Made by a program: the position numbers and the translations under genes. Shown in pieces: positions 9,118-17,829 of a DNA stretch of 35,200 nucleotides; positions within the stretch are counted from its first letter, which is position 1, and each line of letters starts with the position of its first letter. Source of the stretch: Sulfobacillus benefaciens (GTDB lineage Bacteria; Bacillota; Sulfobacillia; Sulfobacillales; Sulfobacillaceae); the NCBI GenBank assembly GCA_003023725.1, contig PXYT01000039.1:1-35200 (forward strand), written 5' to 3'. The notes beneath the pieces are model-generated. The model was given only the letters and a program-made list of their open reading frames with translations, did no database searches and was not told the DNA's origin.

Positions 9118-9597
9118 TTAACCCGGTTCCGTTATATGAATCCACGGGGGGTTGTCAGGCGTGGCGCCAGCCTGGTAGGCCAGGAGAGCCTCTCCTTGCC
9201 CGAATAACTTTTCATCCATGTGTGTTGCAATCGCGGAGATGAAATAAGGGAGTTTATCTGGGCTTGTCAAATTGAGTTGTGAATCGGCATGCCATGCCAA
9301 ACCAAAAAATTCGGGATCGCCTACGGGATCGAGGTAATAGGGACGGTTTCTCAATTCGGGATCCCTGTCATCTTGAATATACAACCACCAGTGGGAACGA
9401 GTGCCTTGAATGGTCCATTGCCAGGCGGGACCACAGGGTTGATCAGGAATCGCGCGGATAATTCCGCGGGTTGATTGATGTATGAGAGCGTCATAGAGGC
9501 GTTCTAAAAACTCTTGTTCCTGGCGGTGCCATTCTTCGGCTGATTTCGCCAGGGTAGGAGGGTATAAAGATGGTTGACGCTTTCCTCGCATTCGCAT
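9118..9597 (-). CDS. Uncharacterised Trp-rich protein, paralogue C
   Basis: 159 residues, ATG 9597 preceded by AAGGGAGA 7 bases upstream. The middle, 'PELRNRPYYLDPVGDPEFFG', aligns with 'LPLRNRPYDPW' of gene B. 'PDKLPYFISAIATHMDEKL' aligns with 'LDELPTLIYAIAMNLD' of gene A. The N-terminal part ('EEWHRQEQEFLERLYDALI' ending 'IPDQPCG') resembles the C-terminal helix and 'GQPC/GDPC' ending of A and B, so the module order appears shifted, as in a permuted or tandem-module protein. This is a by-eye alignment. It has no signal peptide or membrane helix. Function unknown. Confidence 0.65.
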   Translation of the reverse strand: MRMRGKRQPSLYPPTLAKSAEEWHRQEQEFLERLYDALIHQSTRGIIRAIPDQPCGPAWQWTIQGTRSHWWLYIQDDRDPELRNRPYYLDPVGDPEFFGLAWHADSQLNLTSPDKLPYFISAIATHMDEKLFGQGEALLAYQAGATPDNPPWIHITEPG

Positions 9598-9915
9598 GGT
9601 TAATGTCTCCCTTAGAACGGCTCAGGTATCCCGTTGTCGTATTAATGTTTTCGATGACGAGCGACTGTTGCCACTTGAGTCTTTTGAATCGCCCTCAAGC
9701 TCACAAAAGATACGGAAGCGGCGAATGTCGATGTGACCTCCAAACATCGAAAGAATCCGAATCTGCTATCCACAAATTGGGTATCGGATCCATTTGAGAG
9801 ACTTCTGTTTCTGGCCCCCTTATTGCTCCATTCCATATTCTTACCCATTTCAACCATCATCCGCTGCGACGTCTCAAAATCATGGGATCGGGTAAAAGAG
9901 GGCATTCTGGATAGG
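9598..9915. other. Short gap, nothing recognised
   Basis: About 320 bases between the start of paralogue C and the stop of the rhodanese gene. No gene, hairpin with T-run or known motif is visible. The missing 5' part of the FIST gene is not here. Confidence 0.4.
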
Positions 9916-10221
9916 CTAAACTTCCACTGGACCTGGCCACGCCAACATCCCACCCGCGACATTCATCGCACGGTAGCCTTTTTCGATTAAAAACTCAACC
10001 GCCTCGGCGCTGCGTCGGCCGCTAAAACACACCAAAGCCAAAGGGCGCGCTGTCGGCAACTCCGGGTACCGCTGATACAACAGCGTCAAAGGCATCGAGA
10101 CGGCCCCTGGGATCTTGCCCATTTCTAGTTCTTCGGGTTCACGCACGTCGACGACCACCCAGTCGGAATCCGAATGCGACCAAATAGTCCAAAATTCGTC
10201 AGCCGCCAGTTCGACTTCCAT
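9916..10221 (-). CDS. Single-domain rhodanese-like sulfurtransferase
   Basis: 101 residues. The start at 10221 was chosen because GGAGGTGG lies just upstream on the minus strand; a further in-frame ATG at 10248 would put that site inside the gene. Rhodanese features in order are 'VVVDVREPEELEMGKIPGAV' (CH2A-like entry), 'SMPL', and the active-site loop with Cys65 in 'CFSGRRS', then 'AVEFLIEKGY' and 'NVAGGMLAW'. The family moves sulfane sulfur from donors to acceptors via a Cys persulfide in the cytoplasm. Length and six-residue active-site loop fit the stand-alone GlpE/PspE-like class. It is monocistronic; a weak TTGAAT-N17-TAGACA promoter-like pair lies upstream on the minus strand. Confidence 0.85.
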   Translation of the reverse strand: MEVELAADEFWTIWSHSDSDWVVVDVREPEELEMGKIPGAVSMPLTLLYQRYPELPTARPLALVCFSGRRSAEAVEFLIEKGYRAMNVAGGMLAWPGPVEV

Positions 10222-10772
10222 CGTTCCACCTCCGATATCATTATTCATTCATAACATACCGCATATACGCCTTAATGTCTATCATGGTAGTCATGTTTAT
10301 TCAAATATCTATCGAGTAACGCACAGAGTTCAAAATTCATGAAGTGGATTAGCGATACCAGAGGAGCCGTTAGATCCCCTGGTTGAACAGAAGCGCCTCA
10401 CGCACCCCCGCCCTTGGCTTTGATACCGGCAGAAAAAGGGAAAGTTCTATTGGCGTGGATTTGGCAACCAACATGAATCTGATAACTTCACGAGGTTTGG
10501 TTAACCGACAACCAGGGATGACTCGCCTCAGGGGCAGGGAACCGAGCTTAACCAGAGATCTTCTCCGGTTACAGGATTGGCTAAAACGACCACCAGATAA
10601 AATAGTCCTGAACCTGATTCACGGCTCTGACGCCGCTCGTCCACAACTTCCTTCATGTCCCGTGGAACCCAGTGCCCCGGTCAACCTACGTTACACCAGC
10701 ATCAAGACAACATAAGACGCAATCAGCACACTCAAGAAGCCCCCAAGAGAGATGGGCGTGTCATTGCGGCCA
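10222..10772. other. Gap without a convincing gene
   Basis: About 550 bases. One plus-strand frame (10383-10715, 110 codons) is open but has no good ribosome binding site and a low-complexity basic composition, and I do not recognise it. It may be a remnant or chance. Confidence 0.35.
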
Positions 10773-11612
10773 TCATGATGATTGTGTGATTTGTGGCAAC
10801 AGATAGTTTAGCATAAGGGTGGCCAAGCCATGTTCTCCGGAGGGGAGTGAGGTTTGTACGCGGCGAAACAACACGGTGCTCTCGGGATTCCGAATCAGAG
10901 GAGCGTAAGCAATTCCATTCACGGCGCGTCCACGGCCCTTATACTGATAGAAGCGAAGATTGGGTGCGGCGTGATACCCAGGAATGGTTGCCGCGTGGTC
11001 CGCATATCCCCACATGCCTTGATACCGCTGCCGAATCCAAGAAAAGTACGGATAAGCTTCACTCCACGCACACCCAACGCAGGCTCCGGCCGTTTCCAGG
11101 CTAATACCGATCCCGTGGTGAAGAGATGTTCCTGCAGGATGCAAGTTCACGGATTTAGAGCCGTCGGTTCCTTCGGCCGATGAACCTGTCCACCCCTTGG
11201 GTATCAAAAAGATATAGCCGTCTGTTCCCACCGCTTGGATTTGCGAAGCCCAGTTTCGTGGCACGCGGACTGTCACTTGGGAGGGATAACGAAAAGATAC
11301 GGGATTGGTCCCAAACAACGGAGTGATAGTCGATACGCTTAAGGTCACGGCTCGTGTCCGAGACCGGGGGAAGGGCGCTGTCGACGGGTTTCGTTTTGAC
11401 GACGAGGCTCGGTTTTTCTCCCGTGGCTTGGTGGAGTGCGGGGCTGGAGAGGTGTCTTCTTGGGTACTGCGAGAGGGTAAAACAGCACTGTGGTGTGTAG
11501 CCTGCTGGCTGCCCATTGCCTGTGAATGGATGTGGCGTTGAAATCCAACCAATGCCAGCCCGGAACCGATCATGAGGCCAGCAACAGTCCCCAGGAACGA
11601 GATTTTTTTCAC
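10773..11612 (-). CDS. Secreted or membrane-anchored uncharacterised protein, DUF4850-like
   Basis: 279 residues from GTG 11612, preceded on the minus strand by GGAGGTGG. An upstream in-frame ATG would place that site inside the gene. The N-terminus is a signal or anchor (VKKISFLGTVAGLMIGSGLALVGF). A Ser/Thr/Arg/Lys/Pro-rich linker follows, to about residue 85. Then comes a globular domain with 'VTVRVPRNWASQIQAVG', 'FLIPKGWTGSSAEGTDGS', a Cys pair 'GACVGCAWSEAYPYFSW' and a C-terminal beta-rich part. The 'PKGWTG...GADG' and 'ACVGCA...APYF' pattern reminds me of DUF4850 proteins of Bacilli; that assignment is from memory and unverified. The CxxC-like pair could form a disulfide outside the cell. 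No operon partner. Confidence 0.7.
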   Translation of the reverse strand: MKKISFLGTVAGLMIGSGLALVGFQRHIHSQAMGSQQATHHSAVLPSRSTQEDTSPAPHSTKPREKNRASSSKRNPSTAPFPRSRTRAVTLSVSTITPLFGTNPVSFRYPSQVTVRVPRNWASQIQAVGTDGYIFLIPKGWTGSSAEGTDGSKSVNLHPAGTSLHHGIGISLETAGACVGCAWSEAYPYFSWIRQRYQGMWGYADHAATIPGYHAAPNLRFYQYKGRGRAVNGIAYAPLIRNPESTVLFRRVQTSLPSGEHGLATLMLNYLLPQITQSS

Positions 11613-12421
11613 GCAACAACCACCTCCAGAGTGAGTCATGCACCAAACAGGTTGCAAATAAGTGTCAGGCGATGCGATTCTTATGGATCCGTGTCAAAGT
11701 TAACAACATTGGCTCCCAAACAACATTGAGATGAAAAACTATCCAGTTCAACGGTTTTCAAACAAAGCCTGGTGGCCTGTTAGCCGCGGCAGCCACTGCC
11801 CTCTTGAAGGATTGAGCATCGCGAAGCTTCGCCATACAGCCGTGGCGGACAACCCGGTACTGTCTCGAATCTCGTGCAGTTGTCAATTTTCTAAGGAATT
11901 TTGCTCTCGGCGCGCCATACCATTTCGGAAGGGATTTGATAAACTCTAATGCCCAACAGCAAGACGCTTTGACGGATATTTTGTCGTCAGATCAAAGCTC
12001 ACGCACGTAGAAATTCCTCTGATATCTCCTTGCAACCGTGCAGGGAAAAGGGCCAAGAAAAGATCCCGGACCGTCTTTCGTCTTTAGACTCTATGGCACA
12101 AAACGCCAATACCGTCCTCTTAGTCGAGCTTTGCCACGCTTAGTCAAACTCTCTCCTTAAAATGTCAAATGCGTTCAAAACTGCGCCATTGCGACCTCAC
12201 ATGAGTCCCAATAGCATGCATACATAGCGCCCGAGTCGGTTCTGATTACATACCATCATGCGACAAAAACCCATTCAGTTTTCTTCATTGTATCGGCTGA
12301 GAGGGGAAATTTCTACAAGTTTTGCGAATGGTTGCGATACGTCACCCCGGGAAAGACGAAGGGTCAGGCAACATCGGCACGGTCTAAGCCACAACTGCAC
12401 CCTGCCGATGTTGCGTCAGGA
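11613..12421. other. Gap without a convincing gene
   Basis: About 800 bases between two minus-strand genes. Short open frames exist (for example 11731-11949 plus) but none has a ribosome binding site or a recognisable product. A 'GGCTGAGAGGGG' string near 12295 was inspected as a possible TPP riboswitch core and did not extend. Confidence 0.4.
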
Positions 12422-14137
12422 CTACTTGGAAACCCACCAATAATTGGGAGACAGAACAGCCCCCACCGGGTCAAAAGTTCGCACAGTGCCATGAATATTT
12501 GTCGCATGTTCGTTAAACTGCGGAATCCAGGGAATAAACACGGCTGGCAAATGGGATGCCGCGTAAGCTTCATATTTATACAGCGCAGCCGTTGTTTGCT
12601 TCGTACTTCCGGGTTGGTAGGAATCGGCAATGAGCCGGTTCATAACCTGACTGTTATAAGAGCCCGAATTTTCCGCACCGGTACTTGAAAACAAACTTCC
12701 CCCCGTTGGATAAGGATCGGTACCATAGGTCCAGCCCCCATTCCAGTAAATCATAGCCCATTTGGAGGCATTGGCGGGTGAGTAACTAATCACGGTGTCG
12801 AAGGGCTGGGACACGAGGTGCACATCAATGCCCTCCAATGCCCAGGTGTTCTTCAACAACGAAGCCACATCCGTAGCGGTCTGGCTGCCGGAGGCATAGT
12901 CCAAAGTAAACGCCAGCTTTATGCCGTGTTTTGTCATGACGCCATGATTCAAATGCCATCCGTGCTGCTCAAGCAGCTTTTTCCCGGCAGCGGGGTTATA
13001 AGGATAGGGGTTGCGAGCAAGTGCCGGATCAAAAAACGGCGTATGGGGTTTCGGCGCTATTATCGTATCATCCACGGTACCGTATCCATGATACAGATGG
13101 TCAATGATGCCTTGCTGATTGACTCCCATCTGCAGCGCTTGACGCACGGCCAACGACTGAAAGGCCTTGCCAATTCCGTTAGGAGCCCCATTGCTGAAAT
13201 TATCGACAATATAATTGAATCCGACCAGATAGGGCGTGGACAAGACGTCGTGAGACAGTTGCTTTCGTGACCCCAACAACGATGGCGGCAGGTAGCCCAC
13301 ATTGACACTCCCCGTTCTCAGCGCGCTGAACTCATTGGCGGAAGATGTTTCGTATTGAAACACAACGCGTGATAGCAGGGACTTGTGGCCGTCATAATGC
13401 GGATTAGGAACGAAAACCCAACGATTATTAGGTTGCATCGAAGAAAAATGATACGGCCCATCAACCACGCGGTAAGGTGCCGCGTTCGGAGAATTGGACA
13501 CAGAGTGAATAAACTGAAGTTCTTTAATCATGTTGTGCGGATATTTATCCCACACCGACTGCGGAATGGGAATAATTTGATTGATGCCATTGTGCAAAAA
13601 CCATTGTTGGTTTTTCGGAGCGGTTAAGGTAATGATCACTGTATGTTGGCCGACAGCTTTGACGCTCTTCCACAACTTGGGCATGCCTCCGGAGCCAGCA
13701 CCGGAAAAACCCCAGGGCAAATTGGAGGCGCCCGAACTGGCGGCTTTCATCAGTTCATAAGTAAACACCACGTCCTTGGCCGTCACGGGCCGACCATTGG
13801 ACCAATGCCATTTCCGGTGCAATTTAACCACGTAACGGGTCCCCTGAGGGTTCCATGTAACCGATGAGGCCAATGAGCGGTGATAGTTAACCTCATCGTC
13901 CGCCGAAATGTGTAAAAGCGGTTTGTACATAAGTTCGTCTACTTGGTAATTCACTACTGAATCTGCAGTTAAGGACACCAGCGGAAAAAACCAGTTGGGA
14001 GATGTTTGCACGGGCAAAGCAATGACAGCAGTGCCTCCGGTCGTCGGGTGTTGGCTGGCGACCGTATTGCTTCCACATCCTGCCACTCCCAACGCCACGA
14101 ATGTCGCCATCGCTAGAAGAGGATAATAAACCTTCAT
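12422..14137 (-). CDS. ABC transporter substrate-binding lipoprotein, family 5 (peptide/nickel type)
   Basis: 571 residues. The start at 14137 is preceded by AAAGGTTG and directly gives a lipoprotein signal (MKVYYPLLAMATFVALGVAG-C), with the lipidated Cys at 21. Hallmarks of the SBP_bac_5 (OppA/DppA/NikA) family are visible: 'DELMYKPLLHIS' near the N-terminus, 'YVVKLHRKWHWSNGRPVTAKDVVFTYELMK', 'VRQALQMGVNQQGII' and a 'PYPTGGSLFSSTGAENSGSYNSQVMNRLI' C-terminal region. Such proteins capture oligopeptides or similar ligands outside the membrane and deliver them to an ABC permease. No permease or ATPase gene of that type is adjacent, so it is an orphan in this window. Confidence 0.9.
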   Translation of the reverse strand: MKVYYPLLAMATFVALGVAGCGSNTVASQHPTTGGTAVIALPVQTSPNWFFPLVSLTADSVVNYQVDELMYKPLLHISADDEVNYHRSLASSVTWNPQGTRYVVKLHRKWHWSNGRPVTAKDVVFTYELMKAASSGASNLPWGFSGAGSGGMPKLWKSVKAVGQHTVIITLTAPKNQQWFLHNGINQIIPIPQSVWDKYPHNMIKELQFIHSVSNSPNAAPYRVVDGPYHFSSMQPNNRWVFVPNPHYDGHKSLLSRVVFQYETSSANEFSALRTGSVNVGYLPPSLLGSRKQLSHDVLSTPYLVGFNYIVDNFSNGAPNGIGKAFQSLAVRQALQMGVNQQGIIDHLYHGYGTVDDTIIAPKPHTPFFDPALARNPYPYNPAAGKKLLEQHGWHLNHGVMTKHGIKLAFTLDYASGSQTATDVASLLKNTWALEGIDVHLVSQPFDTVISYSPANASKWAMIYWNGGWTYGTDPYPTGGSLFSSTGAENSGSYNSQVMNRLIADSYQPGSTKQTTAALYKYEAYAASHLPAVFIPWIPQFNEHATNIHGTVRTFDPVGAVLSPNYWWVSK

Positions 14138-14264
14138 GGGAATCAACCTTTCTCGCTCAAGTCGTGCTTTTTCAATTGTTATCAGCGTGACTCGTTTCCC
14201 TTCGTCTCCTTGCAACGGCTTGGAAGTTCAGCCAGTTTGCAAGATTATGCCTAGAGAATGAATA

Positions 14265-14310
14265 ACAACACTGTTAGTTGTCAGTATAACCTCGGAATTC
14301 AAGTTGTTCA
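14265..14310 (-). promoter_or_regulatory. Putative promoter and operator dyad for the substrate-binding protein gene
   Basis: On the minus strand TGAACA (14305-14310), 16 bases, TATACT (14283-14288) resembles a housekeeping promoter. Immediately downstream lies the dyad ACAAC-N7-GTTGT (14265-14281), which would cover the transcription start and could bind a repressor. Assigned by eye; the 5' leader would be about 140 bases. Confidence 0.35.
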
Positions 14311-14586
14311 TTATATTTTTTATCAATTTTTAAGAATACCCCTGGATCGGTGACCAAACGAACGGATGATCATCTAATCTAAAGGATAAGTCACCCGCCG
14401 GCAGTTACAGGGCGAGATAATGTGGGCGCCAAGAACCGTATCCCTTACATAGTTCCTCTGCCCATACCGTGGGCAATCCGTTCATAAAGACTTGGCGACA
14501 CCTTAAATATCATTATGGAATAAGCCCTCTGATTCATCATAGGGCAGCGTATAATAACGGTAATGTCACAAAACAGGAAGTGGATG

Positions 14587-15243
14587 ATGTTTACACCTGT
14601 CGCTCATCACATATGGCGATGGTTGACTCCGGACCCAGAGGATCACTGGATGATGGTGGGCCACTTGATTCAGGGAAATCAAGGGGTTGTCTTAATCGAT
14701 CCCCCGATGCGTCCCGATCTTCCCGCTACCTTGCAGGCGTTGGGCGGCGTGCTCGCAATTATTCTGACAACGCACGACCATACACGCGGTGCACGGTCCT
14801 TAGGCCAAACTTTTCGTGCTCCAATTTATGTTCCGGCTCAAGCCTCCCGAACAAACCTCTTCCGAGCAGGCATTAACAATCCGGTATTTTACGACGAAAC
14901 AACACCCCTTCCGCTGGACCTTCGCGCTGTCCGGTGCACCGTCGCTCTCCCTTTGTGGCAGAGTGAAACCGATCCCTATGTGGACGAAATGATGCTGGTG
15001 CTGCCGGGAGGCATGGTGGCTACGGGAGATTTGGTCATGGGAAGTGAAAACGGCACGTTGCTTGCATGTCCGGAAGGATTTAACGACCCAGCCGATAAAG
15101 ACAAAGTCAAAGCCTCCCTGGCAGTGTTTGCTAGCAGGCTTCCCAAAGACAGCACAACACTGCTTGCATCCCACGGCAGCGATATTATCCGGGATTTGCC
15201 GGAACTCATCTATACCCGCCAACGAGACTTTGGACTTAGTTGA
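14587..15243 (+). CDS. Metallo-beta-lactamase-fold protein with incomplete metal site
   Basis: 218 residues. AGGAAG (14575-14580) is 6 bases before ATG 14587; ATGs at 14563 and 14584 are less well placed. The fold is suggested by 'GHLIQGNQGVVLIDPPM', the 'IILTTHDHTRGA' loop, 'MLVLPGGMVATGDLVMG' and the late 'LLASHGSD'. In the canonical HxHxDH motif the two first His are present (His63, His65), but the Asp-His pair reads Arg67-Gly68. The usual third His before the 'GD' strand is not evident. Asp148 and His196 remain. It may bind one metal ion, bind ligand without catalysis, or act as a divergent hydrolase. It is divergent from the substrate-binding protein gene, with about 450 bases between. 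Confidence 0.75.
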   Translation: MFTPVAHHIWRWLTPDPEDHWMMVGHLIQGNQGVVLIDPPMRPDLPATLQALGGVLAIILTTHDHTRGARSLGQTFRAPIYVPAQASRTNLFRAGINNPVFYDETTPLPLDLRAVRCTVALPLWQSETDPYVDEMMLVLPGGMVATGDLVMGSENGTLLACPEGFNDPADKDKVKASLAVFASRLPKDSTTLLASHGSDIIRDLPELIYTRQRDFGLS

Positions 15244-15429
15244 AAATGAGGGCATGGGAGGGGCAAAGTAATCTTTTCTTCATGAATCGGCGAACACAAT
15301 TTTTAACCCACTTCCTGCGGGAGTGTGACAATAGGGTTATAACAGGATTGGTCATATGATCCCCGATCAGATTGATTTCCCCCAAAACCTTTTAACCTAG
15401 CGGTTGCAAGTTAAATGGAGAGCTCACTT

Positions 15430-15810
15430 TTGAAAATCGAAGAACAAGGGGATCCGTGGATTCGAACCCGTGTCTCACTCCCTTCAGTTCCATTTTCAGG
15501 CCCTGTTCAGCTTGCACCGGGTTGGCCGCCGGAACCCATTTGGGAAGCCGTGTCGACTTTAGCAAAAATCTATCCTTTTTTGCCGCAAATCAAAATCGAC
15601 AGAGTAACCCGCGAACACACGCCAAACTCGCGGAGAATGTGGCTCAGCTATATCCGCAAGGCTATTTATCCAGGGGAAGGGCCTGGTTTGGCACGGCTGT
15701 CTACCCAAGCACCTCACACGACTCATAGTTGTGGATATTACAGCCATCCGCCCATGAAACCACGTTTCCTAACACCTCATTGGTCTATGGAGTGTGCCAC
15801 TGCTTTTTGA
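15430..15810 (+). CDS. Hypothetical protein, possibly a remnant
   Basis: Open frame from TTG 15430 (GGAG at 15417-15420; ATG 15415 in the same frame is an alternative) to 15810. The first 80 residues look like a normal soluble protein ('LAPGWPPEPIWEAVSTLAKI', 'RRMWLSYIRKAIYPGEGPG'). The last 45 are His/Pro/Thr-rich and less natural. In the second half another plus frame ('VAQLYPQGYLSRGRAWFGTA') also looks coding, so a frameshift within a decaying gene is possible. No family recognised. Confidence 0.3.
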   Translation: MKIEEQGDPWIRTRVSLPSVPFSGPVQLAPGWPPEPIWEAVSTLAKIYPFLPQIKIDRVTREHTPNSRRMWLSYIRKAIYPGEGPGLARLSTQAPHTTHSCGYYSHPPMKPRFLTPHWSMECATAF

Positions 15811-16583
15811 TGAAACTCCCAACCCTGATGGAAAATGTTACCCCCAACCGATGGCTACGCCAGCCCTGGCACTTTTAGACTGAGCCGAACACCGGTGGCC
15901 TAGGTAATTACCGTGCAGAGCCAGTATCATTTGTCAACAGTCGAAAAGTTTGACTGACATGCCCGACCAATCACTGATCATCAGACTCGCGATTCCAAGA
16001 AGCATGGGTTGCTCAGATGTCAACCACGGTCAACCACAGAATTCTTAGCCGCATGCGCGGTAGCCTGAACTCTCTTCGCCGGACCCACCTTTTACGACAC
16101 TATGAGCGGGTATTGCGTGAAAACAAGATGTCTTTCAACCGGTTGACATGTACTGTCAACCGGTTGAATTATTATCAACTCCACCATCACATCTTGACTC
16201 GGTCCGCGCGAATGGCATAAGGTGTTTTGGAGACATTTCATCATTCTCCGCTGTGGTTGTGGACACCAGGGAACCGAGTTGGTCTTAACATCACCAAGCG
16301 TCTTAGGAGTTTTCCATCATTCAAGCCACCTCCGGACCCGTCAACCGGTCAAATCGGTCCGAACGTTCCGCGACGCACAGTCGGCGGGGGCAACAAACCA
16401 AGCCGGACGCCAGACACAAATGAAAGAACATCTCGGTTTTTTCCTCTTAATTATCGTCAAGCTCTTCACGGCCCCGGGGGAATATAGTCTGGCGATTCTC
16501 GTGAGTGCGTGCGCCATAGAGTTATATGGGGATGTTTTCTCGAGCCGGATGGATGAAATGACTGTAAGGACTCTTTCTATGAT
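15811..16583. other. Gap with operator-like palindromes, no convincing gene
   Basis: About 770 bases without a supported intact gene. The notable content is the palindrome at 16134-16168 and scattered GTCAACC motifs (16019-16037, 16340-16350). The plus frame 16222-16686 has a membrane-like stretch (FFLLIIVKLF) but no start signal and probably belongs to decayed sequence leading into 16584. Confidence 0.35.
16134..16168. promoter_or_regulatory. Perfect 15-base inverted repeat, candidate tandem operator
   Basis: Arms TTCAACCGGTTGACA (16134-16148) and TGTCAACCGGTTGAA (16154-16168), separated by TGTAC. Each arm itself contains the 12-base palindrome TCAACCGGTTGA, so two identical dyads lie 20 bases apart. 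That is the usual arrangement for two regulator dimers on one DNA face. A TTGACA (16143-16148) lies inside the first dyad with AATTAT 18 bases downstream, so it could overlap a promoter. Downstream genes are decayed. Confidence 0.5.
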
Positions 16584-16693
16584 GAGATCTGGCAAAGAAG
16601 TTTGTTCGAGAGTTCCACCAGGACCTTGCCGAAATCACGAGAGAACGTTGTTTAAAAATTTTCTTGTCGAAAGAACAGGACACTAAGGAGTGA
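16584..16693 (+). pseudogene. 3' end of a decayed gene
   Basis: The frame ending at the TGA of 16691-16693 encodes a natural-looking charged helical tail (KKFVREFHQDLAEITR, KIFLSKEQDTKE). Its last codons contain AAGGAG, the ribosome binding site of the following decayed gene, a typical operon junction. Upstream of 16584 the frame is closed by several stops and coding-like stretches jump to other frames. Family not recognised. Confidence 0.3.
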
Positions 16694-17326
16694 ACGGGGG
16701 TTGCGTCGGTTGCCGAAGTTGATCATCCCGGCGATTCTGGTTGCGAACATGGAATTCACAATATTCCTTTTACTCCGGCCACTACTCCTGAAGACATCCC
16801 GCCCGCCATTATCGATTCCGCTACAGGGGATCGGCACTTTTACCGTAGGGCTTCCATTGACACCTGCATCTGTTGGGGACACAGCTTACATTAATTTTCC
16901 GTTTCGAATCTGGTTTGCGCATCTTTCGGCCGCTCTTTCCCTACTGCACCTGTCCTTGACGGAACATCCGGCATCGATTCGCATGAAGAGACTGAAATGG
17001 TTGGGTACATCGCACTCTTCCCAGCGCTCGAAATTCATGGTAGGGGCCACTGAGCTCGCGACCGCTCTGCCGGCGCGAATCCAGTGGCTGGGGCCTTATA
17101 TAAAACCCACAACCGCTTATCTGAGAACACGGATGCACGGCTTTGTGCATCCGACACGCCCGTTTCTCCATGTGTCACACCTATTCGTGGCCGATGCCTG
17201 GGCGCATCTTCGTTCCCATCCGGTATGCTTTTGGCTGACGGCGCCCAACAAAATATCGAGACCTGTGATCTTTCACGATTTGGGAACGAGAACGTGTTTG
17301 TACCCCTATCGAGGCGCCACTTTTGA
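16694..17326 (+). pseudogene. Decayed gene with in-frame stops
   Basis: One plus frame carries protein-like sequence across stops at 16892-16894 and 17051-17053 to a TGA at 17324-17326 ('EHGIHNIPFTPATTPEDIPP', 'FPTAPVLDGTSGIDSHEETE', 'LADGAQQNIETCDLSRFG'). AAGGAG (16685-16690) lies upstream, but only a GTT codon (16700) stands where a GTG start would be expected. A longer uninterrupted frame in another phase (16701-17495) has a much less natural composition. I could not identify the ancestral protein. Confidence 0.33.
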
Positions 17327-17829
17327 AACGTCGGGGTATCACCGGACTTCCCGGAGATGGATGTGTGATGCTGCCCTCGTGCCGCTCTTCGCGCCGGGGC
17401 CACAGTCATCTTTTCCCCGTGCTCTGCCGGAACGGAATTCTTTAGTCCGTATTCGGTGGAAATTACCGGCAATCAGGCTTTTCAGCCCTTGGTGAAAAGG
17501 TCTAAGCTCAACGACAGGCGGCCAGTTCTGTGGGTTCGTTCCCATCATAAATGCATGAGATCATAAAGATATATTGGCATTTACCGTACCGCGGTTTGCC
17601 GCAAAGCCCAAAAGCGGAAGCAATTTTGCGTATAGGTTCATTAGATTAGCCGTTATTCACCCAGAATTCATGGAAGAAGACAGCGGCAGTCCTGGAAATG
17701 TGAGATCCGGGCCCATGACTTACGCGAGTTTAACAGCGTTTGACCATGACTCCTCCTCATCACAATCAAAGATAAAGGGGGACAAAGGCACCAACAAAGG
17801 ACTTGTCACATGTGGGAAGGGAGCAGCAA

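Noticed and set aside
12290-12320. GGCTGAGAGGGG string as a thiamine pyrophosphate riboswitch core
   Set aside because: The second conserved half and a downstream thiamine gene are missing.
16701-17495. 264-codon open frame
   Set aside because: The composition is unnatural (very rich in Ser, Leu, Pro, Arg, His) and another phase of the same strand looks much more protein-like across a few stops.
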